Assembly (NCBI RefSeq): GCF_022747945.1
Contig: NZ_JALDST010000001.1
Coordinates: 2,976,001 to 3,040,000 of the forward strand
Length of the DNA stretch: 64,000 bases
From: Micromonospora sp. R77
Lineage (GTDB): Bacteria > Actinomycetota > Actinomycetes > Mycobacteriales > Micromonosporaceae
Direction: 5' to 3'
In this document: positions 18,969 to 26,317 of the stretch, piece by piece
How positions within the stretch are numbered: position 1 is the stretch's first letter
Layout: each line of letters begins with the position of its first letter
The notes under the pieces: model-generated
Seen by the model: only the letters and a program-made list of their open reading frames with translations
The model's database searches: none
What the model was told of the DNA's origin: nothing
Position numbers and translations under genes: made by a program

Positions 18969-18990
18969 AGCCTGAAGGTCACTTCAGGCT
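18969..18990. promoter_or_regulatory. Perfect 22-bp inverted repeat before amcB
   Basis: Nine-base arms AGCCTGAAG and CTTCAGGCT around GTCA end four bases before the GGAGGA ribosome site of the radical SAM gene. It could be an operator for a dimeric regulator or an RNA hairpin that limits translation. Confidence 0.6.
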
Positions 18991-19006
18991 GGGCGGAGGA
19001 GAGTGG

Positions 19007-20134
19007 ATGGCTGCTCGTACGCACCCCGGTATGCGCGGCGTCGCCGCTGTGCCGTCGTACGTGGTGATGCAGCCGACGACCCTCTGCAATCTGGACTGTG
19101 CCTACTGTTACCTGCCGCTGCGGGCGGCCGACCGGCGGATGCCCGTGTCGGTCGCCGAGGCGGTGGCGGCCTCGGTCAACCCGTGGGCGGCAACGGGCCG
19201 CTTCTCCGTCGTCTGGCACGGCGGGGAGCCGCTCGCGGCCGGCCGGGAGCACCTGGCCGCGCTGATCGCCCCGTTCGGGCCGGCGGTGGAGCACCACGTC
19301 CAGACCAACGCCACGCTGATCGACGACGCGTGGTGCGCGTTCTTCGTCGAGCACGGCATCCGGGTGAGCGTCAGCGTGGACGGGCCGCGTGAGCGCAACG
19401 GCGAGCGGGTCACCCGGGGTGGGCGTCTGGCGTACGACCGGATCGTGGCCGGGGTGGCGGCGCTGCGCCGGCACGGGCTGCCCTTCTCGGCCCTCGCGGT
19501 GGTCTCCCGGCCCGGCCCGGGGTTGGCCGCCGAGCTGTACGACTATTTCCTCGACCTCGGTTGTGACGTGCTGGGGGTCAACATCGAGGAGACCGAGGGC
19601 GTCAACCTGCGGGGCAATGCCCACGAGGCGGGCGCGGTGACGGCGTTCTGGGCCGAGCTGGTGGCCGCCTGGCGGCGGGAGCCGCGGATCCATCTGCGCG
19701 AGGTGGAGTGGTCGCTGCGCTACACGGCTGCGGTCCTGGCCGGCGGTGCGGACGACCTGCTGCCCCGGCAGCTCGACCCGATCCCGACGATCGGCCACGA
19801 CGGCTCGGTGGTGGTGCTCTCACCGGAGCTGGCCGGCTTCACCGACCCCCGGTACGGCGACTTCACCAGCGGCAACGTGCTGGCCACCCCGTTGGCGGAG
19901 ATCCTGGCCGGCGCGGGGCGGACGGGCTGGGTGGGGGAGTTCCTCACCGGGGTGGAGGCGTGCCGGTCGTCCTGTCCCTATTTCGGCTTCTGCGGTGGTG
20001 GTCACGCCGCCAACCGCTACTTCGAGCAGGGGCGTTTCGACGGTACGGAGACCGAACACTGCCGCAACAGCAAGATCCGCCTACTGGAGGGAGTGTTGGA
20101 GCATGCCCGAGACCACGAGTCACCGGCAGCCTGA
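19007..20134 (+). CDS. amcB: Radical SAM peptide maturase (cyclophane-forming, AmcB-like)
   Basis: 375 residues with GGAGGA six bases before the ATG. The radical SAM cluster motif is Cys27-x3-Cys31-x2-Cys34 (TLCNLDCAYCYLP). The partial TIM barrel includes SVVWHGGEPL and VEHHVQTNATLIDD. A C-terminal SPASM/twitch-like cysteine set (EACRSSCPYFGFCGGGHAAN, then EHC) would bind a further Fe-S cluster. Of the SPASM peptide maturases it best resembles the actinobacterial enzymes that make three-residue cyclophanes (triceptides), because the next gene encodes an AmcA-type precursor. The enzyme would crosslink an aromatic ring carbon to the beta carbon two residues on. The precursor gene starts inside its last 32 bases. 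Confident of radical SAM; the subfamily is inferred from the pairing. Confidence 0.9.
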   Translation: MAARTHPGMRGVAAVPSYVVMQPTTLCNLDCAYCYLPLRAADRRMPVSVAEAVAASVNPWAATGRFSVVWHGGEPLAAGREHLAALIAPFGPAVEHHVQTNATLIDDAWCAFFVEHGIRVSVSVDGPRERNGERVTRGGRLAYDRIVAGVAALRRHGLPFSALAVVSRPGPGLAAELYDYFLDLGCDVLGVNIEETEGVNLRGNAHEAGAVTAFWAELVAAWRREPRIHLREVEWSLRYTAAVLAGGADDLLPRQLDPIPTIGHDGSVVVLSPELAGFTDPRYGDFTSGNVLATPLAEILAGAGRTGWVGEFLTGVEACRSSCPYFGFCGGGHAANRYFEQGRFDGTETEHCRNSKIRLLEGVLEHARDHESPAA

Positions 20135-20339
20135 GCGCGTCGGGGAAGCCGTCGGAGATCCGGTGACCGACCGGGTACGCGAAGCCGCGGCGGGATTGAC
20201 CGCGCTGCTCCACGAGGCCGAGGCCGCACGCGTGCGGCGGTCGGAGGTGTCGGGCGGCGACGGTGCCAGCGCGGTCTGCGCCTGGAACCACTTCGAGAAC
20301 ATCCCGACGTTCTACAACTGGAACAACCGGCCCCGCTGA
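20103..20339 (+). CDS. amcA: RiPP precursor peptide, multi-cyclophane AmcA-like
   Basis: 78 residues; GGAGGGAG lies nine bases before the ATG at 20103, inside the end of amcB. Residues 1-50 form a helical charged leader (TDRVREAAAGLTALLHEAEA). The last 20 residues form the core, CAWNHFENIPTFYNWNNRPR, with four aromatic-x-x units: Trp61-Asn-His63, Phe64-Glu-Asn66, Phe70-Tyr-Asn72 and Trp73-Asn-Asn75. Asn at the third position is typical of the sites crosslinked by three-residue-cyclophane enzymes. No protease or exporter gene is adjacent, so leader removal must rely on genes elsewhere. A strong terminator follows. The ORF is short but its coding potential, ribosome site and family match are clear. 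Confidence 0.88.
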   Translation: MPETTSHRQPERVGEAVGDPVTDRVREAAAGLTALLHEAEAARVRRSEVSGGDGASAVCAWNHFENIPTFYNWNNRPR

Positions 20340-20352
20340 GGTAGGCGTCCGG

Positions 20353-20408
20353 GATCAGGGACCCGCCGGACGGCCGGAGCGTGCTCCGGGGCGGCGGGGT
20401 CCCTGATC
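20353..20408 (+). terminator. Hairpin terminator after amcA
   Basis: 16-bp stem (20353-20368 with 20392-20408, one bulged G) enclosing a smaller CCGGAGC/GCTCCGG hairpin, starting 14 bases after the amcA stop. Confidence 0.8.
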
Positions 20409-20485
20409 GTCGGCGTGGTGCCGCTTCAGGCGGGCACATGCGTGAGCACGCGGGGAGTCACCGCGTGCTCAGCTGTGTCCGGAGG

Positions 20486-20704
20486 TCAGCGGGTCGGACG
20501 GACCCAGGTGTCCGGGTCCTCGTCCGCGTGATCCTCATCATCGTCGTCGACATACTCTTTGTAGTCGTCGTCGAAGTGCTGTTCAGACTTCCCACCAGCA
20601 CCCGCCAGTTCGCGCTGCAAGGCGGTGAGGTCGGTGTTCGGGGAGTGGTACTTCAACTCCCGGGCCACCTTCGTCTGCTTGGCCTTAGCACGGCCGCGCC
20701 CCAT
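20486..20704 (-). CDS. DUF3073 domain protein
   Basis: 72 residues from the ATG at 20704, with GAGGGGG just upstream. The start MGRGRAKAKQTKVARELKY, then SPNTDLTALQRELAG, is the DUF3073 family of small actinobacterial proteins. The C-terminal 25 residues are highly acidic (DDDYKEYVDDDDEDHADED). The basic head and acidic tail suggest a nucleic-acid or ribosome-linked role, but none is established. Its place between purM and vdh is the same in Streptomyces, as I remember it. A longer reading frame upstream is not conserved in character and is rejected. Confidence 0.9.
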   Translation of the reverse strand: MGRGRAKAKQTKVARELKYHSPNTDLTALQRELAGAGGKSEQHFDDDYKEYVDDDDEDHADEDPDTWVRPTR

Positions 20705-21007
20705 GGCTCGACCCCCTCGCACAGAATGCGGGGCAGCCCGAAGGCGGGCCCCGATGACGTCAGGCATCTCTCGTGGCTCTTACGGTACATGGGGATGCCA
20801 CCGTTCGGCACCTCGGGTTACCGTCAGCCGGGGCTGCGCGTCGCAGTCATCCGGCCGTCACAAATTGTACCCGGTAAGGAGTGGGTGCCGGGACCGGCCG
20901 TGACAGCGGGCAAACGGTACGAAGTTTCCCAAAATCAGCTTAGCGCCGGCCGGCCCCGAACGGTGCTCCGGGGACGGAGCCGGAGCCCCGCCCCCGGAGG
21001 GAAATTC
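20705..21007. other. 303-bp intergenic region between DUF3073 gene and vdh
   Basis: No gene is seen. It should contain the promoter of the DUF3073 gene (minus) and the vdh terminator. An AT-richer patch near 20865-20885 (CACAAATTGTACC) is the likeliest promoter element. The vdh side is GC-rich hairpin sequence. Confidence 0.5.
20966..20999 (-). terminator. Hairpin after vdh
   Basis: Arms of 8 bp (20966-20973, 20992-20999) with additional GGAGCC/GGCTCC pairing options in the loop, ending nine bases from the vdh stop on the minus strand. Confidence 0.55.
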
Positions 21008-22090
21008 TCAGCGCAGGTGGATCGTCCGGAGCCGGCCGACCTCGGCCATCCGCCGCTCGGCGAGCCGGTCCGCGGCCACCGCCGGCGGCACACCCTCGGC
21101 GTCCGCGAGCCGGAGGATCTCCCGGGTGGTGTCGTAGATCCGGGTGGCCCGCAGCTTGGCGCGGTCGAAGTTGAAGCCCTCGATCTCGTCGGCCACCTGG
21201 ATCACACCGCCGGCGTTCACCACGTAGTCCGGGGCGTACAGGATGCCCCGGTCGGCGAGGATCTTCTCGATCCCGGCATGGGCGAGCTGGTTGTTCGCCG
21301 CTCCGGCGACCACCTTGGCGCGCAGCACCGGCACCGTGTCGTCGTTCAGGGCGCCGCCGAGCGCGCAGGGGGCGTACACGTCGATGTCGGACGCGACCAG
21401 CGCGGCGGCGTCGTCGACCAGCTCGACCTGCGGGTGGGTGGTGCGGACCCACTCCAGCGCCTTCGGGTTGACGTCGGTCGCCACCACCTCGGCGCCGTCG
21501 GACAGCAGGTGGCCGGTGAGGTACTTGCCGACCTTGCCCAGGCCGGCCACGCCGACCCGGCGGCCGGCCAGCGACGGGGTGCCCCAGACGTGCTCGGCGG
21601 CGGCCCGCATGCCCTGGAAGACGCCCCAGGCGGTCAGGATCGACGAGTCGCCGGCGCCGCCGTGCTCCACGCTGCGACCGGTGACGTAGCTGGTCTCCCG
21701 GGCGATCACATCCATGTCGGCGACGTAGGTGCCGACGTCGCACGCGGTGTAGTAGCGGCCGTTCAGCGACTCCACGAAGCGGCCGTAGGCGCGCAGCAGC
21801 GCCTCGCTCTTGGTCTGCTCCGGGTCGCCCCAGATGACGGCCTTGCCGCCGCCGAGGTCCAGGCCGGCGAGCGCGTTCTTGTACGCCATGCCACGGGACA
21901 GGTCGAGCACGTCGGCGAGGGCGTCGGCCTCGCTCGCGTACGGGTAGAACCGGGTTCCGCCGAGCGCGGGGCCCAGCGCGGTGGAGTAGATCCCGATGAT
22001 CGCCTTGAGGCCGGACTGCTTGTCCTGGCAGAACACGACCTGTTCGTGACCGGTCGATCCCGGGTCTTCGGTGCTGGCGAATACGCCCAT
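21008..22090 (-). CDS. vdh: Valine/leucine dehydrogenase (Glu/Leu/Phe/Val family)
   Basis: 360 residues, AGGAG before the ATG. The NAD-dependent enzyme deaminates branched-chain amino acids to their 2-oxo acids, feeding branched acyl-CoA starter and extender units. The catalytic lysine lies in [15 protein letters not shown], the substrate-binding region in [19 protein letters not shown], and the nucleotide-binding turn in [12 protein letters not shown]. The length equals streptomycete Vdh. The position between DUF3073 and the conserved gene before bldC matches the Streptomyces order, which favours valine dehydrogenase over leucine dehydrogenase. It is divergent from the next gene, sharing a 173-bp promoter region. 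Confidence 0.92.
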   Translation of the reverse strand: MGVFASTEDPGSTGHEQVVFCQDKQSGLKAIIGIYSTALGPALGGTRFYPYASEADALADVLDLSRGMAYKNALAGLDLGGGKAVIWGDPEQTKSEALLRAYGRFVESLNGRYYTACDVGTYVADMDVIARETSYVTGRSVEHGGAGDSSILTAWGVFQGMRAAAEHVWGTPSLAGRRVGVAGLGKVGKYLTGHLLSDGAEVVATDVNPKALEWVRTTHPQVELVDDAAALVASDIDVYAPCALGGALNDDTVPVLRAKVVAGAANNQLAHAGIEKILADRGILYAPDYVVNAGGVIQVADEIEGFNFDRAKLRATRIYDTTREILRLADAEGVPPAVAADRLAERRMAEVGRLRTIHLR

Positions 22091-22263
22091 GGCTGACTCC
22101 TGTGACGGTGTGCGCCCTTGTGGGGCGCGGACCTGGTGGCACGCCGGCGGGATGCTGCCGGTGCTGCTGAGCCTAATATCGGCCGTGGCCGTACTGTCGC
22201 CGACGTCACGCCCGCCGTCGACGTCGAGGGGGTGCGGAGTCCGTCTCGTGGGAGGATCGCGCC

Positions 22264-23103
22264 GTGCCCTCGCTCTTCGCTTCGTACCTGCGCGTGTACG
22301 AGCCGCTGACCGCCTTCGACCGGGACCGGCAGTCGTACTGGCGCCGGTACGTCAACGAGGGTCGGGCCGTGGCGCCCCTGGAGGGGCCGGTCCGGCAACG
22401 GACGTCGGTGATCGAGGCGCTCGGCGCGGGCTGGACCCGACTGCCCGACCTGCCGGACGAGGCGTACGTCCTGGAGACCGACGACGCGCTGCTGGTCTGC
22501 CCGTGGAACCTGCGGATCCGGGTGGCCGAGGCGGCGTTGAGCGCCCGGGACGGGGTGCCGTCGGTGCTGGCCGACGCGTTCGTGCCGCCGATCCTGGCCG
22601 GTCAGGCCAAGGCGGTGGTGGAGGACTGGCGCAGCGGGGCCCGGGTGCTGGAGCACGGGGTGCCCCGGGTGCACGAGCAGGTCGCCACCTGGGGTGTGCC
22701 GCTGAGGTGGTTCGTGCTCTTCGATGCCGACGAGCGGCACCTGGTGACCGACCCGGGCCGGCGGGCGATGCGCTACCGCACCGAGATCTCCAAGGCCCGC
22801 CGCCGGTCGTCCCGGGCGCTGTCGGTGCTGCGCAAGTCGGTCGGCGAGGCACCGATCACCGAGGCGGTCGAGGAGGCCGCCCGGTGGCTGGAGGAGTTCC
22901 ACCCGCGTTCGGTGGTCGAGCTGGACTACGGCGGCCTGGTGCAGCTGCTCCCGGACGACACCCTGACGGCCGACGACTCGACGGAGCTGGTGGCGAACGG
23001 CCTGGCCGCGCTCTCCCGGGGCGAGGCGGACGAGGCCTCCGCCGCCTACGACAAGCTGGTCGCCCGCTGGCGGGCGGTGCAGCTGCTGGAACGGTGCAAC
23101 TAG
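22264..23103 (+). CDS. Conserved actinobacterial protein upstream of bldC
   Basis: 279 residues from the GTG at 22264. I do not recognise a characterised domain. The protein is soluble, with an N-terminal [23 protein letters not shown], a central [18 protein letters not shown] and [16 protein letters not shown], and a helical C terminus. Orthologues, as I recall, sit between vdh and bldC in Streptomyces (the SCO4090 position), so it is part of a conserved gene block. The basic stretch around residue 175 could bind nucleic acid, but this is only an impression. Confidence 0.8.
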   Translation: MPSLFASYLRVYEPLTAFDRDRQSYWRRYVNEGRAVAPLEGPVRQRTSVIEALGAGWTRLPDLPDEAYVLETDDALLVCPWNLRIRVAEAALSARDGVPSVLADAFVPPILAGQAKAVVEDWRSGARVLEHGVPRVHEQVATWGVPLRWFVLFDADERHLVTDPGRRAMRYRTEISKARRRSSRALSVLRKSVGEAPITEAVEEAARWLEEFHPRSVVELDYGGLVQLLPDDTLTADDSTELVANGLAALSRGEADEASAAYDKLVARWRAVQLLERCN

Positions 23104-23355
23104 CGCGAAACTTCGCGGGGAGCGCTCCCAATTTGAGAATGCCTCGTAGTTTACGCATCACCATCCGTGATCATGAGTCCGAATAAGGTACTTTCTGACG
23201 TGTAAAAGTCGTAAAAATCGGGCATGGTTCATCCGTCCGTCTAGGGACCTTCAGCCGTTCGGCCCATGTCGGACATCGGGGACTAGCCGGACCATGGGAG
23301 ACGCGTCGGCCGGCGGGACCCCGGCCGATGTCTATACATGTGGAGGAGTGACCCG

Positions 23356-23565
23356 ATGGCATCGCGAACGCACGAACCAGAGCCGCTACTCACGCCGGCC
23401 GAGGTGGCGTCGATGTTCCGTGTCGACCCGAAGACGGTGACCCGGTGGGCCAAGGCTGGCAAGCTCAGCGCCATCCGGACCCTCGGCGGCCACCGCCGCT
23501 ACCGCGAGTCGGAGGTCAGGGCCCTGCTGCAGGGTCAGATCCCGCAGCAGCGCCAGGGGGACTGA
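23356..23565 (+). CDS. bldC: Developmental regulator BldC, MerR-like DNA-binding protein
   Basis: 69 residues from the ATG at 23356, with GGAGGA nine bases upstream. It is a single winged helix-turn-helix domain of the MerR family without an effector domain: LLTPAEVASMFRVDPKTVTRWAKAG, quoted here in parts as LLTPAEVASMFRVD and KTVTRWAKAGKL, then RTLGGHRRYRESEV. In Streptomyces, BldC binds direct repeats cooperatively and delays the onset of sporulation. The near-complete identity of the visible motifs and the gene neighbourhood make the call firm. The 252-bp region before it has an AT-rich patch (23180-23220) and a TATACA at 23333 that may be part of its promoter. Confidence 0.96.
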   Translation: MASRTHEPEPLLTPAEVASMFRVDPKTVTRWAKAGKLSAIRTLGGHRRYRESEVRALLQGQIPQQRQGD

Positions 23566-23671
23566 CCCCGCCGACAGCACACGCTCTCCGATCAGGGGCG
23601 GCCGGACGTACGCGACAGCGACGATCCGCCGCCCCTGACTCGTGTCCCGGGTCGCATCGTCCCGTGCCCGC

Positions 23672-24052
23672 TCAGGCGTCCAGCACGATGCGCAGCCCCA
23701 CCGTCCCGCTCTCGCCCCGGCGCAGTCGGCTGCCGAGCAGGCTGAGCCGGCCGATCAGCCGGTACTTCTGCTTCAACAGGTCGCGTACCCGACGGGTGTC
23801 GGCGGGGTCGCAGATCGTCGCGTGACCCGGCACCGCCGCACCGCGCGGATTCCCCCGGACGTCGCAGGGCGCCACCGTCACCCGGCCGTCCCGCCGGATC
23901 CGCTTCACCTTGCCGGCGTCCGACACGGTCCACACCGCGAGGGCGTCACCGTCGCGTACCGCCCACACCGGGGTGGGCACCGCCCGGCCGTCCTTCCGGA
24001 AGGTGGTCAGCAGGACGTACTTCTCCGCCGCCAGGCGGTCCAGGTCGGTCAC
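23672..24052 (-). CDS. PPOX-class F420-dependent oxidoreductase
   Basis: 126 residues from the GTG at 24052. The split-barrel fold of the pyridoxamine-phosphate-oxidase family is visible in YVLLTTFRKDGRAVPTPVW, GDALAVWTVSDAGKVKRIRRD and VTVAPCDVRGNPRG. In actinobacteria these short proteins use the deazaflavin F420 to reduce varied substrates; the true substrate is unknown. The TPVW motif and the Lys-Arg run fit F420 rather than FMN binders. It is divergent from the methyltransferase gene, with 54 bp between the starts. Confidence 0.88.
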   Translation of the reverse strand: MTDLDRLAAEKYVLLTTFRKDGRAVPTPVWAVRDGDALAVWTVSDAGKVKRIRRDGRVTVAPCDVRGNPRGAAVPGHATICDPADTRRVRDLLKQKYRLIGRLSLLGSRLRRGESGTVGLRIVLDA

Positions 24053-24106
24053 GTCGCCCAGGATACGGCCGCGACAACCGGACCAGGCCCGGATAGCGTG
24101 ATCACC

Positions 24107-24886
24107 ATGGTGGGGGAACCGGTGATCGGCGACGTCTTCGGCGAGCTGATCCGCGACGCGTACGCGGTGGCCACCGGCATCGGCCCCCGGCCCCTGGTCG
24201 GTGGGCGGCTGCCCCGGCCGGTCATCGAGATCATCGAGCGGGACGACGGACTGGTCAACGGCGCACCCGCCGCGCACTACCTGGACCCGCCGCAGGCGTG
24301 GCAGCCGTACGACCACCGGGCGGTGGACCGGGTCCGCGGCCGGACGCTCGACATCGGGGTGGGTGGCGGCCGGATCGCCCTGCACCTGCAGGAGCGCGGG
24401 GTGCCGGTCACCGGCCTGGACACGTCCCTCGGCGCGCTGCGGGTCAGCCGGCACCGGGGCGTCCGCGAGCTCGTGCACGGCACGATCGACGAGCACGTCG
24501 CCGACGGCCGGCGCTACGACACCTTCCTGCTGCTCGGCAACAACCTCGGGCTGATCGAGGGGCGGGACCGGGCGCCGGGCTTCCTCGCCGCACTCGCCGC
24601 GCTGGCCCGTCCCGGTGCGCAGGTCATCGCGCACGGCACCGACCCGTACGGGACCACCGACCCGCTGCACACCGGCTACCACGAGCTCAACCGGCGGCGC
24701 GGCCGGCTCGGCGGCCAGCTGCGGTTGCGGCTGCGCTACCGGCAGCTCGGCACCGAGTGGTTCGACTATCTGGTCTGCTCCGTCGACGAGCTCACCGAGC
24801 TGCTGCACGGCTCCCCGTGGCGGCTGACCGACGTGGACACCCTGGACGCCCCCTACTACCTCGCCACGCTCACCCTCGCCGGCTGA
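24107..24886 (+). CDS. Class I SAM-dependent methyltransferase
   Basis: 259 residues from the ATG at 24107 (a GTG three codons upstream is also possible). The SAM-binding motif I is RTLDIGVGGGRIALHL, followed by an acidic residue at the end of strand two (VTGLDTSLGALR) and motif DTFLLLGNNLGLIEG. The N-terminal 85 residues before the motif form a helical cap. The acceptor substrate is not evident. A repeat pair and the convergent EF-hand-like gene follow. No SD is obvious, so leaderless translation from the GTG at 24098 cannot be excluded. Confidence 0.82.
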   Translation: MVGEPVIGDVFGELIRDAYAVATGIGPRPLVGGRLPRPVIEIIERDDGLVNGAPAAHYLDPPQAWQPYDHRAVDRVRGRTLDIGVGGGRIALHLQERGVPVTGLDTSLGALRVSRHRGVRELVHGTIDEHVADGRRYDTFLLLGNNLGLIEGRDRAPGFLAALAALARPGAQVIAHGTDPYGTTDPLHTGYHELNRRRGRLGGQLRLRLRYRQLGTEWFDYLVCSVDELTELLHGSPWRLTDVDTLDAPYYLATLTLAG

Positions 24887-24901
24887 GCGCGGGCGGGCGC
24901 G

Positions 24902-24955
24902 GGTTAACAGGGGCCCCCTGCTATATCGAATGCGTTAACAAGGGGCCCCTGCTTT
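24902..24955. repeat. Direct repeat of a palindromic TTAACA-GGGGCCCC element
   Basis: Two near-identical 20-bp units (from 24902 and from 24935), each GTTAACA followed by a GGGGCCCC-centred palindrome and CTGCT, separated by about 12 bp. It lies exactly between convergent genes and may also terminate both transcripts. Confidence 0.7.
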
Positions 24956-25242
24956 CAGACCTGGATGGTGGGGGTGTGCTGCTCCGGGGGGAGGCCGCCG
25001 TCGCCGTCGACCACCTCGTCGGGCGTACCGTCCTCGTCGATGTCCACCATGGTGATGTCGACCTTGCCGTCACCGTCGGTGTCGAACTGGAACAGGTCCG
25101 CCTTGCCGTCGCCGTCGGTGTCGACCACCCACACGTCGGTCTTGCCGTCGTTGTTGGTGTCGGCGCGCAGCAGGTCCACCCGCTCGTCCCCGCGGGTCTC
25201 CACGGTCTCCGTGCTCTCGGCGCTCTCCGGTGCCTGGCTCAT
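24955..25242 (-). CDS. Small acidic protein with tandem EF-hand-like (dockerin-type) calcium loops
   Basis: 95 residues, AAGGGA before the ATG. Residues 25-80 are four tandem Asp-rich loops: ADTNNDGKTD, VDTDGDGKAD, FDTDGDGKVD and VDIDEDGTPD, each with the DxDxDG calcium-binding pattern, spaced 12-13 residues. There is no signal peptide or helix partner typical of calmodulin, so it looks like a chain of thrombospondin-3/dockerin-like calcium loops in the cytoplasm. A calcium buffer or a non-classically exported protein is possible. The last nine bases of the gene overlap the edge of the repeat element. Confidence 0.8.
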   Translation of the reverse strand: MSQAPESAESTETVETRGDERVDLLRADTNNDGKTDVWVVDTDGDGKADLFQFDTDGDGKVDITMVDIDEDGTPDEVVDGDGGLPPEQHTPTIQV

Positions 25243-25407
25243 GTCGGTCCTTCCCTTGACGTTGACGGCCGTCTGTACCCGATCCGGTCGGCCCCCACGC
25301 ATGCCGGGCCGACCGCTGCCGCCTAGGGTCGCACCCAGGAACGAGCGGAGCGTACGGCCGGGCGTGGCGGAGACCCCGCGCGTCGCCGCACGCGGCGAGG
25401 GGACGAC

Positions 25408-26265
25408 ATGAGTGGTCGATTCGTGGTCGTCGGGGCCGGCACCATGGGCCTCGGCATCGCCTATGTGGCAGCCGGCGCGGACTATGCGGTCGAACTGGTC
25501 GAGGTGGACCCGGCGCGCGGTGCCGCCGCGCTGACCCGCCTGGACGAGCTGTGGGCACGGGGCGTGCAGCGGGGCAAGCTGACCGCCGACCGGGCGGCGG
25601 CGAACCGGCAGCGGGTCACCCTGCGGGCCGGCCTGGCCGAGGTGGCCGAGGGACCGGACGTGATCGTGGAGGCGGTGCCGGAGCGGCTGGACCTCAAACG
25701 GGCGGTGCTGCGGGAGGCGGCCGACCGGCGGCCCGCCCTGCTCGGCAGCAACACCTCCAGCATCCCGATCGCCGACCTCGCCGCCGGACTGGACCGGCCC
25801 GCCGACTTCCTCGGACTGCACTTCTTCAACCCGGTCTGGGCGATGGCCCTGCTGGAGATCGTGGTCGGCCCGGCCACCGCGGCGGAGACCACCGACGCGG
25901 CCGTCGCGCTCGCCGGCCGGCTCGGCAAGGACCCCGTCGTCGTACGCGACATGCCGGGCTTCGCCACCTCCCGGCTCGGCGTCACCCTCGGGCTGGAGGC
26001 GATCCGGATGGTCGCCGACGGGGTGGCCAGCCCCGGTGACATCGACAAGGCGATGGTGCTCGGCTACCGGCACCCGGTCGGCCCGCTGGAGCTGACCGAC
26101 CTGGTCGGGTTGGACGTCCGCCTCGACATCGCGCGCACCCTCCAGGCCGCGTACGGGGACCGCTTCGCAGCCCCGCCGCTGCTGGTCGAGATGGTGGCGG
26201 CCGGGAAGCTCGGCAAGAAGTCCGGCCAGGGCTTCTACACCTGGAAGGACGGGCAGAAGCGGTGA
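25408..26265 (+). CDS. 3-hydroxyacyl-CoA (3-hydroxybutyryl-CoA) dehydrogenase
   Basis: 285 residues; the ATG follows GAGGGGAC. The NAD-binding turn is VVGAGTMGLGIAYVAAGA, the middle contains VIVEAVPERLDLK and LLGSNTSSIPIADLA, and the catalytic histidine is in FLGLHFFNPVWAMALLEIV. The length is that of the free-standing (not fused) enzymes such as Hbd and PaaH. It oxidises L-3-hydroxyacyl-CoA in beta-oxidation or aromatic-acid degradation. A 52-bp gap with a repeated spacer element leads to the enoyl-CoA hydratase gene, and the two enzymes act in successive steps. Confidence 0.93.
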   Translation: MSGRFVVVGAGTMGLGIAYVAAGADYAVELVEVDPARGAAALTRLDELWARGVQRGKLTADRAAANRQRVTLRAGLAEVAEGPDVIVEAVPERLDLKRAVLREAADRRPALLGSNTSSIPIADLAAGLDRPADFLGLHFFNPVWAMALLEIVVGPATAAETTDAAVALAGRLGKDPVVVRDMPGFATSRLGVTLGLEAIRMVADGVASPGDIDKAMVLGYRHPVGPLELTDLVGLDVRLDIARTLQAAYGDRFAAPPLLVEMVAAGKLGKKSGQGFYTWKDGQKR

Positions 26266-26308
26266 GCGCGAGGAGTGAGCTTGCGAGCCCCGCAGTCGCG
26301 AACGGAAG
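26263..26308 (+). repeat. Intercistronic GAGCGCGAGGAGTGAGC element, copy A
   Basis: This GC-rich spacer fills the whole gap from the stop codon of the dehydrogenase gene to the GGAAGG ribosome site of the hydratase gene. A clearly related copy in reverse orientation (35366-35414) fills the crtI-idi gap in the same way, again ending in GAAGG. Confidence 0.7.
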
Positions 26309-26317
26309 GTGGGCACG

